Below, piece after piece: positions 22,637 through 34,240 of a stretch of DNA of 64,000 bases. The position numbers and the translations under genes were made by a program. Source of the DNA: Anaeramoeba flamelloides (Eukaryota > Metamonada > Anaeramoebidae); the NCBI GenBank assembly GCA_027625915.1, contig JANTQA010000048.1, positions 6,101,001-6,165,000 on the forward strand. Reading direction: 5' to 3'. Position 1 is the stretch's first letter, and each line of letters begins with the position of its first letter. The notes under the pieces were generated by a model, which saw nothing but the letters and a program-made list of their open reading frames with translations, had not been told where the DNA came from and did no database searches.

Positions 22637-23649
22637 CAGGATTTAGGTGTGAAAGGGGTATTGATTTTTTATTCAAGATTTTTTTTAAAAATTATCTTGA
22701 CAATTTCAAATTCTAAATTTTATGATTATTTGGTTTAGAGTAAGACTGAAAAAAAAGTATCTAATTTTTTTTTTTTATTTTGAAAAAAATTTGTTATTCT
22801 GAAAATCATATTTTTTTATCGTTATGTAAGAGTTTATATATTCTACCTCATTAACTTAATTCTCTTTTAGAGGTTATTTTTTTCAAAACAAGTTTGCAAA
22901 ATTACATTCTTTTTCTTTATTTTAAATCCTTGATACTTAAATATTTGGTAGTTATGTTTTTTTTTGTTATTTTTTTGATTGAAGAAAAATATTAAAAATT
23001 AAAAGTTCATTCCTAGGCCAAATAAAAAGCTTAGCTTAATTCCCTTTTAGGTTTTAAATGTGTTAGGTTTGTGTTAGGTTATATTCCACTCAGTACAATA
23101 AAAAGAAGTTTTTTCAGAGTAAAAAGTTTTCTTGAAATTTATTGCTTCAAAAATATAAAATTATTTTTCATATTTGTTCAAATTCCAAAACTAAATTTAC
23201 ACCAACCCTTTTTATTGATCCACAAAATATTTTTTTTTGTTTTTGGTAACTAAAAAAAAAATAAAACATTAAAAATATTTTTTATTTTTTTCAATTTTTA
23301 GCTTAATATTCTGGTGGTTATTTAACTCAAAATATGGAATCAAGAGTTGAATCAAACGATATTTTAATCAAATTTAGATGTTTATATTCATTAAAACAAA
23401 AATTTTCAAAAAAAAAATTATCTCAGTATCTGAAGACATATATATATCTGAAAAAATTAGAAAATATCTTTTGTAAAAAAACTTTTCTTGTTGTGTAAAA
23501 TATGAAAATAAAATAAAGTAAATTTAAAATGATTAAAAGTTAAAGTGATTAAGTTGTAAAGATCTTTAGTTTTGAAATATTCAATTACAATAAAAAAAAA
23601 GTTTCAAATATAATATTTAAATATTTTTTATTGGAAATTTAAATATTTT
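21751..23649. other. AT-rich intergenic DNA between Sds3 and 4EHP
   Basis: An (AAAAT)n microsatellite lies at about 22607-22637. The frame 23071-23253 and the others are AT-driven. Nothing else was recognised. Confidence 0.5.
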
Positions 23650-23655
23650 TTTATT
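23650..23655 (-). terminator. Putative poly(A) signal of the 4EHP gene
   Basis: AATAAA on the - strand, 34 bases after the 4EHP stop codon. Confidence 0.4.
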
Positions 23656-23689
23656 TCCTTTGTGATAAATAAATTAATTTTTCAACTTT

Positions 23690-26600
23690 TTAAAAATATG
23701 AATTTTCGGATTCATCGTCTGAAGAATCTCTTGAATCCTGTAAATTGTTCAATTCTTCTAAATAATTTCTATTTTTATATTTTCTGCCCTTTCCGCCTTT
23801 ACTCCTCTTATTTCCATAATTATTTTGATTATTCATATTATTATCTCTTTCATTCTTTTCATAATTATTCATTCTGCCTCTGCCTCTACCCCTGCCTCTG
23901 CCTCTACCCCTGCCTCTGCCTCTTCCACGCCCCCTTGGTCTCCAATTTGAATCCTTTCTTGTATGCCTTTGGAATGACTTACCATGCTGTTCGAAATCTA
24001 GAATTGTATTTTCTGGCAACTGAAGCATCTCGAAGAGTTTATCTCTAATGGTATCTAAAGCATTTTGGTCATGTCCATTTCGATTCCATATTGAAATAAT
24101 GTCTTCTTGATCTCGAATACTTACAACAACACCACAAATTTCATCAGAAGGTAAATCAAATTGCTCAGAAATTATGGCTATCATCTTTATAAAAATTTAT
24201 AAGAAAAAACAAATTAAAAAAATTTTCCATTTTAAGAAATTATTTAATAGCTTAAGAAGTTATAATGTATAAAATATGATTATTATCAAATATGTTAACC
24301 AACAGATTTAATGTTTTTTTATGGGAAATAAACTCCATTCCAAAAATTTGGACACATACAAAATCAAAAATATGCAAAAAAAAAGTCCGAATTTATTGTA
24401 TTTTTCCCAAACGTAATATAAAACTACATTTAAGTTACCCAGTCTTAATGTTTTAATAAGTAATCATCAGACTTGGACATTTAGAGAAAAACGAAGAATT
24501 CTCTCTTTTTCTGAAAAAAAAACTCTAAAAAATATAATTAGAGAAATCTCAAACTCAAAAAGTAAAACAAAAGCTGGGACTTCATATCTCACCTTTAAAC
24601 ATTGCATTTTTTTGATATAACCAAAAAAAAAAAAAAAAAAAGAATATTTTTCTTTTTAACCATTTTTTACCATCCCTTCAATTCACAATCTTTTTAATTT
24701 CTTTTTTTCAAAATTCTAAATCCAAGATCTGTAAACGGTAACTGAAAAACAAAACCATTTCAGTTCGTTGTTGAGTTTACTGTTTAACTGAAGATTTGTG
24801 TGTATTGATTAAAAAAACCAAGTGTAACCCTTTCCAAAAAAAAAAAAAACAAACAAACAAACAAACCACAACCAACAAAACAACAAAAAAACAATAAACA
24901 ACAACCAAACAACAAATCAAAACAACAACTAATACAAAATACAAAAAACAACAACAGTACAACAACCAAAAAAAAAAAAACAATAAAAGAACAACAACAA
25001 GACAGTAAAACCCTCACCTATAATAATAGAATTATTATTTCACGTAATTTCAATGCTTTTTTAAAATCGGTTATATATGCTTATTTCGGTTTTGACTTTT
25101 ATTTCAATTGCTTTTTTTTCTTTTTTTACTTTTTTTTTCTTTGGAAACAAAACACAAAAAAAATTTTTCTCACTTTTTGATTGTTCTTCTTTATTGACTT
25201 GTTTTAATTTTTTGAAAGAACAACTTTTAAAATAAAAAAAAAGAGATGTAATCCCAATAGGATTATTTAAACAACAAATACCAAAAAAAAGTAAACATTT
25301 TATGTAAAAGGTGATTCTGTCTCTTGTTGATTTCTTCTCTTTGATTCAATAAAAAAATATTTTTTTTTTAAAAAATTTGCTTTTTTTTCTTTAATATTTT
25401 AATTTTTTTTCATTTTACTTTTCAAGATCAAGTTTTTTTAAAAACACATTTTGAAAAACAAAATTTATTTTCAAATTTTTACGAGTTTAATTACCAAAAT
25501 TCGATGATTTTGTAAGTGACAAGTCGTCACTTTTCACAAAAATACACTATTGATTTTCCCAAAAGAAATCTTCAAAATTTTGCCTTTTCAAAATGTAAAA
25601 CCCAAAATTCAATTTTAGAGTAAATAAAAGATTTCTTCTCTAAAAATTTCTTTACCCATGAGATCTATTGAAAAATCGAAGAGTCTTGAATAAAATAAAC
25701 AATGAGGAAATTAGAGAATGAGGAATGTTTTTTGGATTTAGAGAAATCTCTTTCTCTAAATTTTTGTTATTTTTTCCTCATTTTGTCCAAGTCTGGTAAT
25801 CATTTTAATCCAAATAAAAGAAAAAAAATATAAATCTCAAAAATCAAAATTGGTGTCTCCAAAATAATGAAATGAGCTGAACAAAAAATGTATTGGTAAA
25901 TTTGTTGAAATTTCACCAACAATTATTGATCGATCAAATGATAAGATAACATCAACCAATTGTATGGATTTTTCAATTTAACAAACTCAACACTAACCTT
26001 CTATCAACCATCTAAAAAAATTTCCCAATCAAACAAAACATATTAGGTAACTGGGAAAAAGGAAATGAAAACAAAAAAAAAAAAAAAAAAGTACGAAAAA
26101 TGATAAAAATAGTTTGTAAAATCAAAATTATTTCCTAATTGAGTGTAAAATGTAGTATTATTTATTCTTTTGACTGTTTAAGCCGTGCCAAAATTTTTGG
26201 AATTTAGTTTATTATTCGCCATAAATTTCTCTATTTTTTCAGTATATTCAAGTACTAAATCCAATAAAACAATCTTTTTTGTTTTCATGATTCATTTATT
26301 TTTTAAAAAAAAAAAAAGAAAAAAACTATAAAAACACTTTACAAAATAATAAATTTTTGTCACTTGAATTGAATTATTATTCTTTTTTTACCCTTTAAAA
26401 AAACTTTAAAATCCACAAAAAAAAATGCAAAATGATGTAAAAAAGTCAGTTAATTAATCAAAAACCTAGTTGAATTAAAAATCTACTCATGAAGAGTATT
26501 TTTTTTTTTTTTTCATTTAAAGATATTCAATTATTTCTAAACAAATAAAGGATCAAAAAAAGAAAATTTCTTGAAATTAGAAAAAATTATTTTAATCTAA

Positions 26601-29600
26601 AAATTTAAAAACTTTTTAGATAAGACTATTGGACAAAACTCTACAAACAACTTTTAGTAACATTATAAAACTCTATAAAAATTTTGAAAAACAATTTAGT
26701 TTTCTGCTAAAATAAACCCCAATTCAAAATTTTTAACATACTAAAATCCAATTTTTAAAAAAAAAATACAATATGATCAGAACTAAAACACCAAATATTA
26801 AAAAAAAAGTTTCTCAAAACAAAAAATACAATTTCAGAAACACAGGCTTCGAATAATAACAATTAATCTTTTCTCATTTTATATTTCCAAATTCTTATAT
26901 TTTATTCAATTTGAAACTAATTGTTTTCTAAAAGTACATAATCAATTTAATTCGATTTAATCTAATTTGTGGTTATTTTTGTATAACACTCTATATTTGA
27001 CAGGGCTAGGAATTTGTCACATTCTTGAGATAAAAATAACTCATTGAAGATATGAAAAAATAATGAAAAATCTTTTAGATCTCAAAAAGCGCCAAAGAGC
27101 AACATTTCAAAATCAGTGCAATTGTATTCAAAATTATAATTCATAACGATTTAAATTGGAAATTGAGTGTTGTTCTTGGTCTGTTTTTTTCGAAAAAAAA
27201 GACTTCATTTTTGATTTTTTGATTTTTTGAAATCTATCGGTCATACATCGCATGCTGATTTGTTTTTAATTAGTATTAGATACTCATAAAAATTGCTATT
27301 TTTTTTCAATTACAAACAATTTTTTTCACCGTAATGACTCTACCCTTAAATCCTGAATCTTAAATAAATGCTTTAATTAAAAATATGTTTTATCTTAGAA
27401 ATCCTGTTTATTTTATTTTTTTTTTTTTTGATGAATAATAATTAAATGTATATGAATTAAAAATTATGGACTTATCTGTCAAATAAGAATAAAACGACAA
27501 TTTTCACAAGAAGATGAAGGTTTGAAAATTAGTCATTTTCACATAGTATTGGTAGTAGATAATACATTTCATATTATAATAATAATCTAAAGCCCTAGGT
27601 TCAAAAATATCTCTAAATAAAATCATTTTTTTCTCTTTAATTTTAATTTAAAAGATATTAATTTGAAAAAAACAAGTTATAAAAAAATTTCTATATTGTT
27701 GTTGAGTTGAAGGGTTTACTTTTAATAATTTAAGAAACCAAACTAAAGAGATATGAATCTCCAATTTTATGATGATTTTCTCAATTCATAAAAAAAAAAA
27801 TTGCAACAAATATAATTTATTAAAAACAAAAAAAGTATGAGAACAACACAATAATACATCTTTTGTTTCAATTCCAAATGATGATTAATCACATTTATAT
27901 CAACTTCTAATGAAAATTCCATACTTCTATTTACCAAATGATATTTATTTATTATTATTAATTTCTCTGAAAATAAAAAAAAAACAAAAGAGACAAAGTT
28001 TATTATTGTTTCCCTTTTCTTTCAATATATTGTTTAATATTTGAAAACAATCAATAATAAAAAAATTTCTGATTGGTTAAGTTTTCGAAAGAGTAATAGT
28101 ACTCTCCTAACCCAAAATTAATTAAGAGACCAAAACTCAATGATTAAAAATTGAATGATAACAATAGCAAATATTTTATTTGATAGAATCTGATCTCCAA
28201 CTCACTCGGACACCCAAGCAGTTTATATTGATGAAACAATCCTTTTAATAATGGTTCAAAATAAACAAAATTAAACCCACAGAAAAAAAAAAATAACATA
28301 ATTGGCTTTTTTTGGAGAACCCCCTTCTTTTTTGGTTCACTTTATTTTTGTTAAATGATCTTTGATTAACTCTCCAAAAAAAAGAAAAAAAAAATAAACA
28401 AGACAAAATGCATCTTCTTAATTATTTTTATGACCATATTTTTTCTGCTTGAATCGTGATTAGTGTTTAACAGAATTCGTTCTATTATAGAAGACTTTTA
28501 AAGCTAGCACTTAGGGGATCTATGAAAGAATAAAATCTTTAAAGGTGCTAAAAAAAATTAATTTTTTCATTTTCATTCCTCGGATAAAATTTCTTTTTCC
28601 AATTTCTTTTTGAATTTGGTTCAAATTTTTTTTTCCATTAAAACTCATAATTATTATTCAATACTAGGTTAATTGGTAATTTTATTTTGTAATATAAAGG
28701 TTTTACAACTTCATCATCTTCTCGTGAAAATGGCCAATGTTGTTTTTAACATATTCGCCTCTAAATTTGAATCTAGAAATTAAAATTACTTTATGAAACA
28801 AATCCTGACAATATTAAAAACAATAATGATAAAATAATTCAACTCAGATCAAAAGAAATTAAGACTTAGAGACTACCAAATCAATACATTGAAATTGTTT
28901 TATGCTATTATTTTGTATTTTAATTTATTTTTGTATCAGAACTTTTTTTAGCTTTCACATTGAATAAATTTAAACCAAAATAAATTTATACAGAAATCAG
29001 ATTTATTGTTTTTGAATTTTTTTTTTCTCGATCTTTTAATATCAACCAATCTATTAAATTAGGAACAATATTAAAGTATTACGGCTGTTTGAAAAAAGTC
29101 ATTACTAGAAGTTTTCAAACGTCTTGCTCAAACTGTTTGATCCACTCTTCTAAGTAGTTCTCGTAACAATTTTTTAAAACATTATTCCTAACTTTTATAA
29201 AATGGCTGTAATTGTTTTTTTCTCAACTTTTTTTGGACAAATTTAACATAAAATCAGAGACTTTATTGGGCTGTTATTGTTTTTTTTTCAAATTTTTCTT
29301 TTAAATCTATGATTAAACAAATCCTTTAAAAAGAATCAATAGAGGAAATTTTAATTGTTTCAAAATCATTGAACAATTCCTTTATATTTACTGAACCCAT
29401 GAAGAAATCCACTTTGCGAAACAATTGGAATTACTGCTTTATGAAAATATATTTTGCACTTTTTTTTTCAATTGCATCATCAGCAATTAAGATCACTATT
29501 ATCTCTAATATTTCAATGTTTTGCAATTGAGTTTTTGATGAAGTCATTCCATGAAAGAGTTTATAGATGGAATGAAGCGAAAAAAATGGACCAACTCATT

Positions 29601-30762
29601 TTGAATTTAGCAGTAATTAATGGTGCAGTTTACTTTTTTCAGAAGGGAAAACTTTTCTTTGCAATGGTATATTGTTTTAGAAAGGATTTGAAAAATCCAA
29701 AATAAAAGTAAAAAAAAATTTAGACTTCGTTTTCCTTTTTTCAAATTTTTGAACTCAACTTTAAATAAAGCATTTTATTGGTTGAAATGCAAGGAAATTC
29801 TGCAAATGAATTGATTTTTGAAATGTTCTTTGCAATGAAATATTTTGAAAGCTGGGCTATCTCAAAAAAAAAAGGAAATTGAACTAAAAATTGTTTAATA
29901 GTTTTTTGAATGTATTAGTATTATTTAATTTTAAATTAGTTAATACTTTTTTTCTCACACCATTGAATAATTCAATTTGATTATCTCAAGTTTTTTGTGG
30001 TTGAAAACCCTTAATATGTAAAGCTTTGAGGAAAAACTTTGGAGAAAATGGACCTACAAAATTCCAAATGTTTTTCAAAAAAAAAAAAAAATTAAAAATC
30101 AAAAGAAAAATAAAAATCAGAACCAAAAGCCATTTGTTGAAATGGGGAATTGAAAGATCAAAAACACGACATATTTTCTCACATCATAAATTTTTTAAAA
30201 TCTATTGTGATTTGGAGTTTTTGAAGAAAGAAATTCATATCAAAAAGGTTCTCAAGTGAAATTTAAGAAAAAATCTAAAAAGTTAATATTTACGATCTGT
30301 TCAAAATAACGGGATGCAAGACTTTTTCTGATACGCAATTTGATAGAGCATCCATTTATATTTGATTTGTCTTCCCACAAAGGTTCTATTCCTTCCTAAA
30401 TGTTATGAAGCAATTATAAAAATAAAATGAATATTTTTTTAAATAATCAAAAAGAAAAAAGAAAAAAAATAAAAAAAAAAAAGAAAAAGAATGAGAATAG
30501 GAAAAAGAAAAAGAATAAGAAAAAGGAAAAAAAAGAGATCAAGATGAAAATTTACTTTGAAAAGTAAATATTCAGCAGCATCCATATCATTTGGACGAAG
30601 GATGTGTGAATAAAATCCCCAAAAATCTTCAAGTGTATCAAACTTGCATATTTTTTTTATTCTTTTTTCATAATCCTTGTTTGATTTTTTATTGTCATTT
30701 CTGTTTATATAATAAAAAACATATGTACACTCAAGTGGGTGTTTTTTTTTTTTGTCTGTCAT
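23690..30762 (-). CDS. EIF4E2: 4EHP/eIF4E2-type mRNA cap-binding protein with RG-repeat tail (three exons)
   Basis: Exon 1 (30762-30556) encodes HPLECTYVFYYINRND and FDTLEDFWGFYSHILRPNDM. Exon 2 (30395-30294) encodes EGIEPLWEDKSNINGCSIKL and RIRKSLASRYFEQI. Exon 3 (24184-23690) encodes MIAIISEQF, EICGVVVSIRDQEDIISIWN and then a tail. Both introns are phase 0 (160 bp and about 6.1 kb, GTAAAT donors), and the joined product aligns with animal 4EHP without gaps at the joins. Class II features are Tyr14 and Tyr31 where eIF4E has cap-region Trp43 and Trp56. Trp48 (dorsal partner site), Trp76-Glu77 and Trp136 are kept. The residue matching eIF4E Trp113 is Ile. The tail has about a dozen RG dipeptides, then Asn/Lys-rich and acidic ends. 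The family represses translation of capped mRNAs. About 267 residues. Confidence 0.88.
24329..26211. mobile_element. TA-flanked Tc1-like MITE, copy A, split by a hAT-like element
   Basis: The ends are TAAACTCCATTCCAAAAATT...GGACACA and, on the right, TTTTTGGAATTTAGTTTA. Without the inner insertion (24468-25795) and one copy of its 8-bp duplication the unit is 547 bp. It aligns end to end with the reverse complement of copy B (61943-62475), for example CACCAACAATTATTGATCGA against CACCAACAATTGTTAATCGA. It lies in the second intron of the 4EHP gene and encodes nothing. Confidence 0.8.
24468..25795. mobile_element. Non-autonomous hAT-like element, 1.33 kb, nested in MITE copy A
   Basis: The terminal inverted repeat CAGACTTGGACA stands at 24468-24479, with its complement TGTCCAAGTCTG at 25784-25795. 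It is flanked on both sides by GTAATCAT (24460-24467 and 25796-25803). An 8-bp target duplication with T at position 2 and A at position 7, plus a CAG...GG end, is the hAT pattern. The uninterrupted site is visible in MITE copy B at about 62340, with a single (complementary) GTAATCAT. The interior is low-complexity (CAA/CAAA runs, T tracts) with no transposase. Confidence 0.82.
26212..26869. other. Intronic AT-rich DNA
   Basis: Part of the long 4EHP intron. The stretch at 26711-26780 (CCCCAATTCAAAATTTTTAA) matches the complement of 38420-38480. Nothing coding was seen. Confidence 0.45.
26870..27370. repeat. Dispersed repeat of about 0.5 kb, copy 2 (intronic)
   Basis: Same direction as 18150-18640. 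It shares CAATTTAATTCGATTTAATC against CAATTTAATCCCAGTTTG, and a closing ACCGTAATGACTCTACCCTT against AATAATGACACAACCC. Confidence 0.5.
27371..29299. other. Intronic AT-rich DNA
   Basis: Part of the long 4EHP intron. Short inverted similarities occur (CACAAGAAGATGAAGGTTTG at about 27505 against the complement of about 28700-28730). No coding frame is supported. Confidence 0.4.
29395..30260 (+). pseudogene. Decayed, unrecognised coding sequence inside the 4EHP intron, opposite strand
   Basis: Several patches on + look coding and lie in changing frames. THEEIHFAKQLELLLYENI is at about 29396. SFHERVYRWNEAKKMDQLIL and NLAVINGAVYFF end at the stop near 29705. LVEMQGNSANELIFEMFFAM follows at about 29778. 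A Lys-rich stretch runs at 30026-30259. Helical, repeat-like wording (FFAMVYCF, FFAMKYFE) suggests an alpha-helical repeat protein, but I cannot name it. A host gene remnant is the simplest reading; chance frames cannot be excluded. Confidence 0.3.
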
Positions 30763-31349
30763 ACAAATTTTATTTTTACAATTAATTTAATGAAAAGTAA
30801 AAAAAATGATTTTGTCCGACTTTCATTTGCCAACTTCAAATCCTTTTTTTATTGAATTTATGCAGTATATTCTTTGTTAAGGAATAATTTTTTTATCAGT
30901 AGATTAAACATTTATTAAGATTAGAAGAATTACCTTGTTTCAATGAATATGCAATTTTTAAGATTCATTTCAATACAAAGTCTGTTTGAAGAAATATAAT
31001 TTAGTAAAAACAGAACATAGTATTTTTTAAGAATTGTAAACAATTATTGGTGATTAGATTTTAAAGGTTTGACTATTTAATTGGATAAACGAATGTCTGT
31101 AGGATTTTTTTAACTTATTGTTGTTTTTGAATAAAAAATAGTGGTTGTAAAATAAGATAAAAAATAGGCTTTTGTTTTTGTAAATAAAAATGTTTGATAA
31201 AATTGAACTTCTTGTGAACAAAAGAAAAATCTTAAAGGATTCAAAATTTATAAGTTAAATAGATTTATTTGATGATAGTTCCAAAAAAGATTTGCATTTT
31301 TTTTTTGTATTTTGATATAATTACCCTTTTTGGTCATGTTATATATGTA
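30763..31349. other. 4EHP 5' flank and AT-rich DNA
   Basis: No separate promoter element could be told from the AT background, and no gene was seen. Confidence 0.45.
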
Positions 31350-31850
31350 AAAAGGTGAGGAGAAATGAAGTGAAATATTAATATTAATTGAATGTACACA
31401 CATTTGATATATCTCAAATTGTGTACATCAAAATATTTGGAAAGAATAAAAAAAAAAACACATCTTATTAAGAAAAACAAATATGATAAAATTCCATAAA
31501 AAAATAAGCAAAAGGAATGGGTATACAACCAATTTTTTCAATAATCAAATTCAGTTCAAAGTTTTTTGACTTAATTCAGAATTTCATTGAGTTTACAACT
31601 CTTAGAAAAAAACAATTTTTCCTTTCAATAAGAAACATATAATCATCAATTTTAATACTTTTAAAAATATCAGTTAAAATTGAGATCTGAGACTTTTAGA
31701 TCTTTTATTTTAGAAAGGCCAAACTAATAAACAAATTATATTATTAATAAGAATCAAACAATGAATGGGAATTTTTATATTTAAATATTTCCATTGGAAT
31801 TTGGTATGAAAAAAACATATTTAATAAATTTTCCTTTCTTTTTTCGAATA
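31350..31850. repeat. Direct repeat of about 0.5 kb, copy 1
   Basis: Matches 33640-34130 in the same direction, including AAATATTAATATTAATTGAA against AAATATTAATACTAATTGAA and AATATCAGTTAAAATTGAGA against AATATCAGATAAAATCGAGA. It is non-coding. Confidence 0.5.
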
Positions 31851-33639
31851 TCGTAAATCCTGAGGGACAAGACAGTTAATTTAAATTTTGTCAAATTTAA
31901 AAAGTAAAGATTTAAAATTATATAATATGCTAATTAATTTTTTTTTGTTATATATCTTTATCCAGAATTGAATTATAAAAAAAGGTCAAAATAGTTCTAT
32001 TATAATTTAGTTATCATTTGTATCTCAATGAAGCTAAAAAAAATGCCAAAAAATAAAATGTCGACAAGGATGATTTAAATAGCTTATATTTTAAATCAAC
32101 TTCTTGATACTTTCTTACCCTTTCAATTTTCGCTATTTTCAAATTGTGAATTGTTAATTTTTTGTTATTCAAAATAACTTTTTAGGATGATGGTGAGAGT
32201 TTCTAATTATCAAAATTAGAAGAGTTATGTGTTAAACCAAATTTATAAATTTTATGATGATCAAATATAGCTACTTTTACTAATTTTGAAAAAAACTGAA
32301 AATTAAAAAAGTCTTTTAATCATCTGACTCGTTCAATTTGAATGTTATTAACAAACAATAAAATAAAAAAATCTGTTGAAAATTTCTAGATCAAATGGAT
32401 CAATTTGTTTGAGTTTGGTACTATAAAGATGATTTTTGGAAATTCTAAAAGGAAGAAAAAATTTTCAAAATAATTAAAAAAATTAGTAGAATTTTTTACT
32501 TTTTTTTTTTATTATTTTTTAAAAGAAAGATTGTATATAGATTTAGATCTTTTTTGTGTTTTTTTTTTTGTTTGTATTTGTTTGTTTTTAATTTTATTAT
32601 TGATATTAACATACACCCTTTTTAATAATAACTCTTGCGATTTTGTTCATTTCTCCAAAATAGACAAATTATAAACCTCTATGGGTGACATTTAAAATAT
32701 CACCCATCGAAATTTAGAATCCGTATATTTTTTTGAATTCACTAAAATAAAGGTGTTCTATTATTTTATATTTTTTTTTTGATCTCGAACAAAAAAAATA
32801 ATTATCCCTGTTTTTAATTTTTTATAAAGAATTTTAATTTTTTCTTGATTTTTTAAAATAGATATTTGATTATTATTACAGTAATTTTAAACATAATACA
32901 TGGATTTACTAATAATAATTAATTAATGTTTATATTTTTTTGAAATATAGAATAAATTGTAAAAAGTTAATCACATTTATAAAAATAAAACCCTAATTCC
33001 ACAATTTCTATCTAAGATTTATTTTTTTAAAGAAAATTTATACTAAACTACAATTAAATAACATTTTTTCAGCTACCATTGAATTATAATTAACTTTTTA
33101 ATCTTTTCGAATTCCAAATTATAAGAAAATTTTTTAAAAAAAAACTATTTTATAAAAAAATAAAAATCTTCTTACCTTTTCAAAAAAATGTAATTTTTCA
33201 ATAAATTTAGTTTTTCAATCATAATCTATTTTAGATAAATCTCTTATGACCAAAAAATAGATTACCTAAACTTTTTTAGCAATATTAAATTCAAATTCCA
33301 ACTGGTAATCTTAATTTAATTCCAAATTAATAGACTTTTTTATTCTTGTTCTCACAATAAGTTAAAATTGTTTCAGTTTATTATCTTTGGTGTTTATTTC
33401 TTTATTAATTTATTGATAACAATTCTCATACATTTTTCAATATTAGAAGAATACCAAAAATTATTTATGGTGTTTTTAACTAAAAAGTAACAAAAAAAAA
33501 TTGTAGAAAAAGGTATATTTTTACAATTGTTTCCAATATCTAACGTATTTCTGAAAAACTGTTACATTTTTTTTTTCCATTTCGTATAAAAAATCTTTGT
33601 TAGTAGAACTATTTGTTAATTTATAATACCAAATAAAGT
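31851..33639. other. AT-rich intergenic DNA
   Basis: The small palindrome GGGTGACATTTAAAATATCACCC lies at about 32682-32704; otherwise nothing recognisable. Confidence 0.45.
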
Positions 33640-34130
33640 TAAATATTAATACTAATTGAATCAATGACTATGATATTTGTTTCAAAATATGTTCATTGAA
33701 ATATTTCCAAAAAAATGAAAAAAAAAAAAAAATAGCACTTTTTTTGAGAAAACAATTTACAACCAATTTCAATAAAAAACTAGAAATATGTTAAGGACAC
33801 AAATGATTTTTTAAACCAGCAAAATACAACTGTTAGTTTTCCCTTTCTATTGCAAATTTCTGTCAATACTAAACAAGTTATGAAAACGATTTTTTCGATC
33901 AAAAAAATAATAAATAGCAATTTTAGCTCCAAAAAAATATCAGATAAAATCGAGATCAGAAAATTCTAATATATTTTATTTATATAATCCCATAGTAAAA
34001 AAAAAATTAAATTGTTATCAAGAATTAATAAATAATTTTTAATGGTTTTGTTTATATAAATAGTTTTATGAGGATTGAGTTGAATAAGAAAGATATTTTA
34101 AAATAAATTTGCCTCGCTTTTTTGGAAATA
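33640..34130. repeat. Direct repeat of about 0.5 kb, copy 2
   Basis: Partner of 31350-31850, ending just downstream of the F-box gene's stop codon. Confidence 0.5.
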
Positions 34131-34240
34131 GCTTATAACGATTAATGAGGAAATAGGAAAAGATTATATTAAAAATTCATATTTTTCTTCATAATCAACA
34201 TTATAATTATTATTAAATTTCGAATTATTTTTTTTGTAAT

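Noticed and set aside
24777-25017. Two overlapping - strand frames rich in Cys, Val, Phe and Leu
   Set aside because: They are translations of a CAA/CAAA low-complexity tract inside the hAT-like element; no protein-like pattern.
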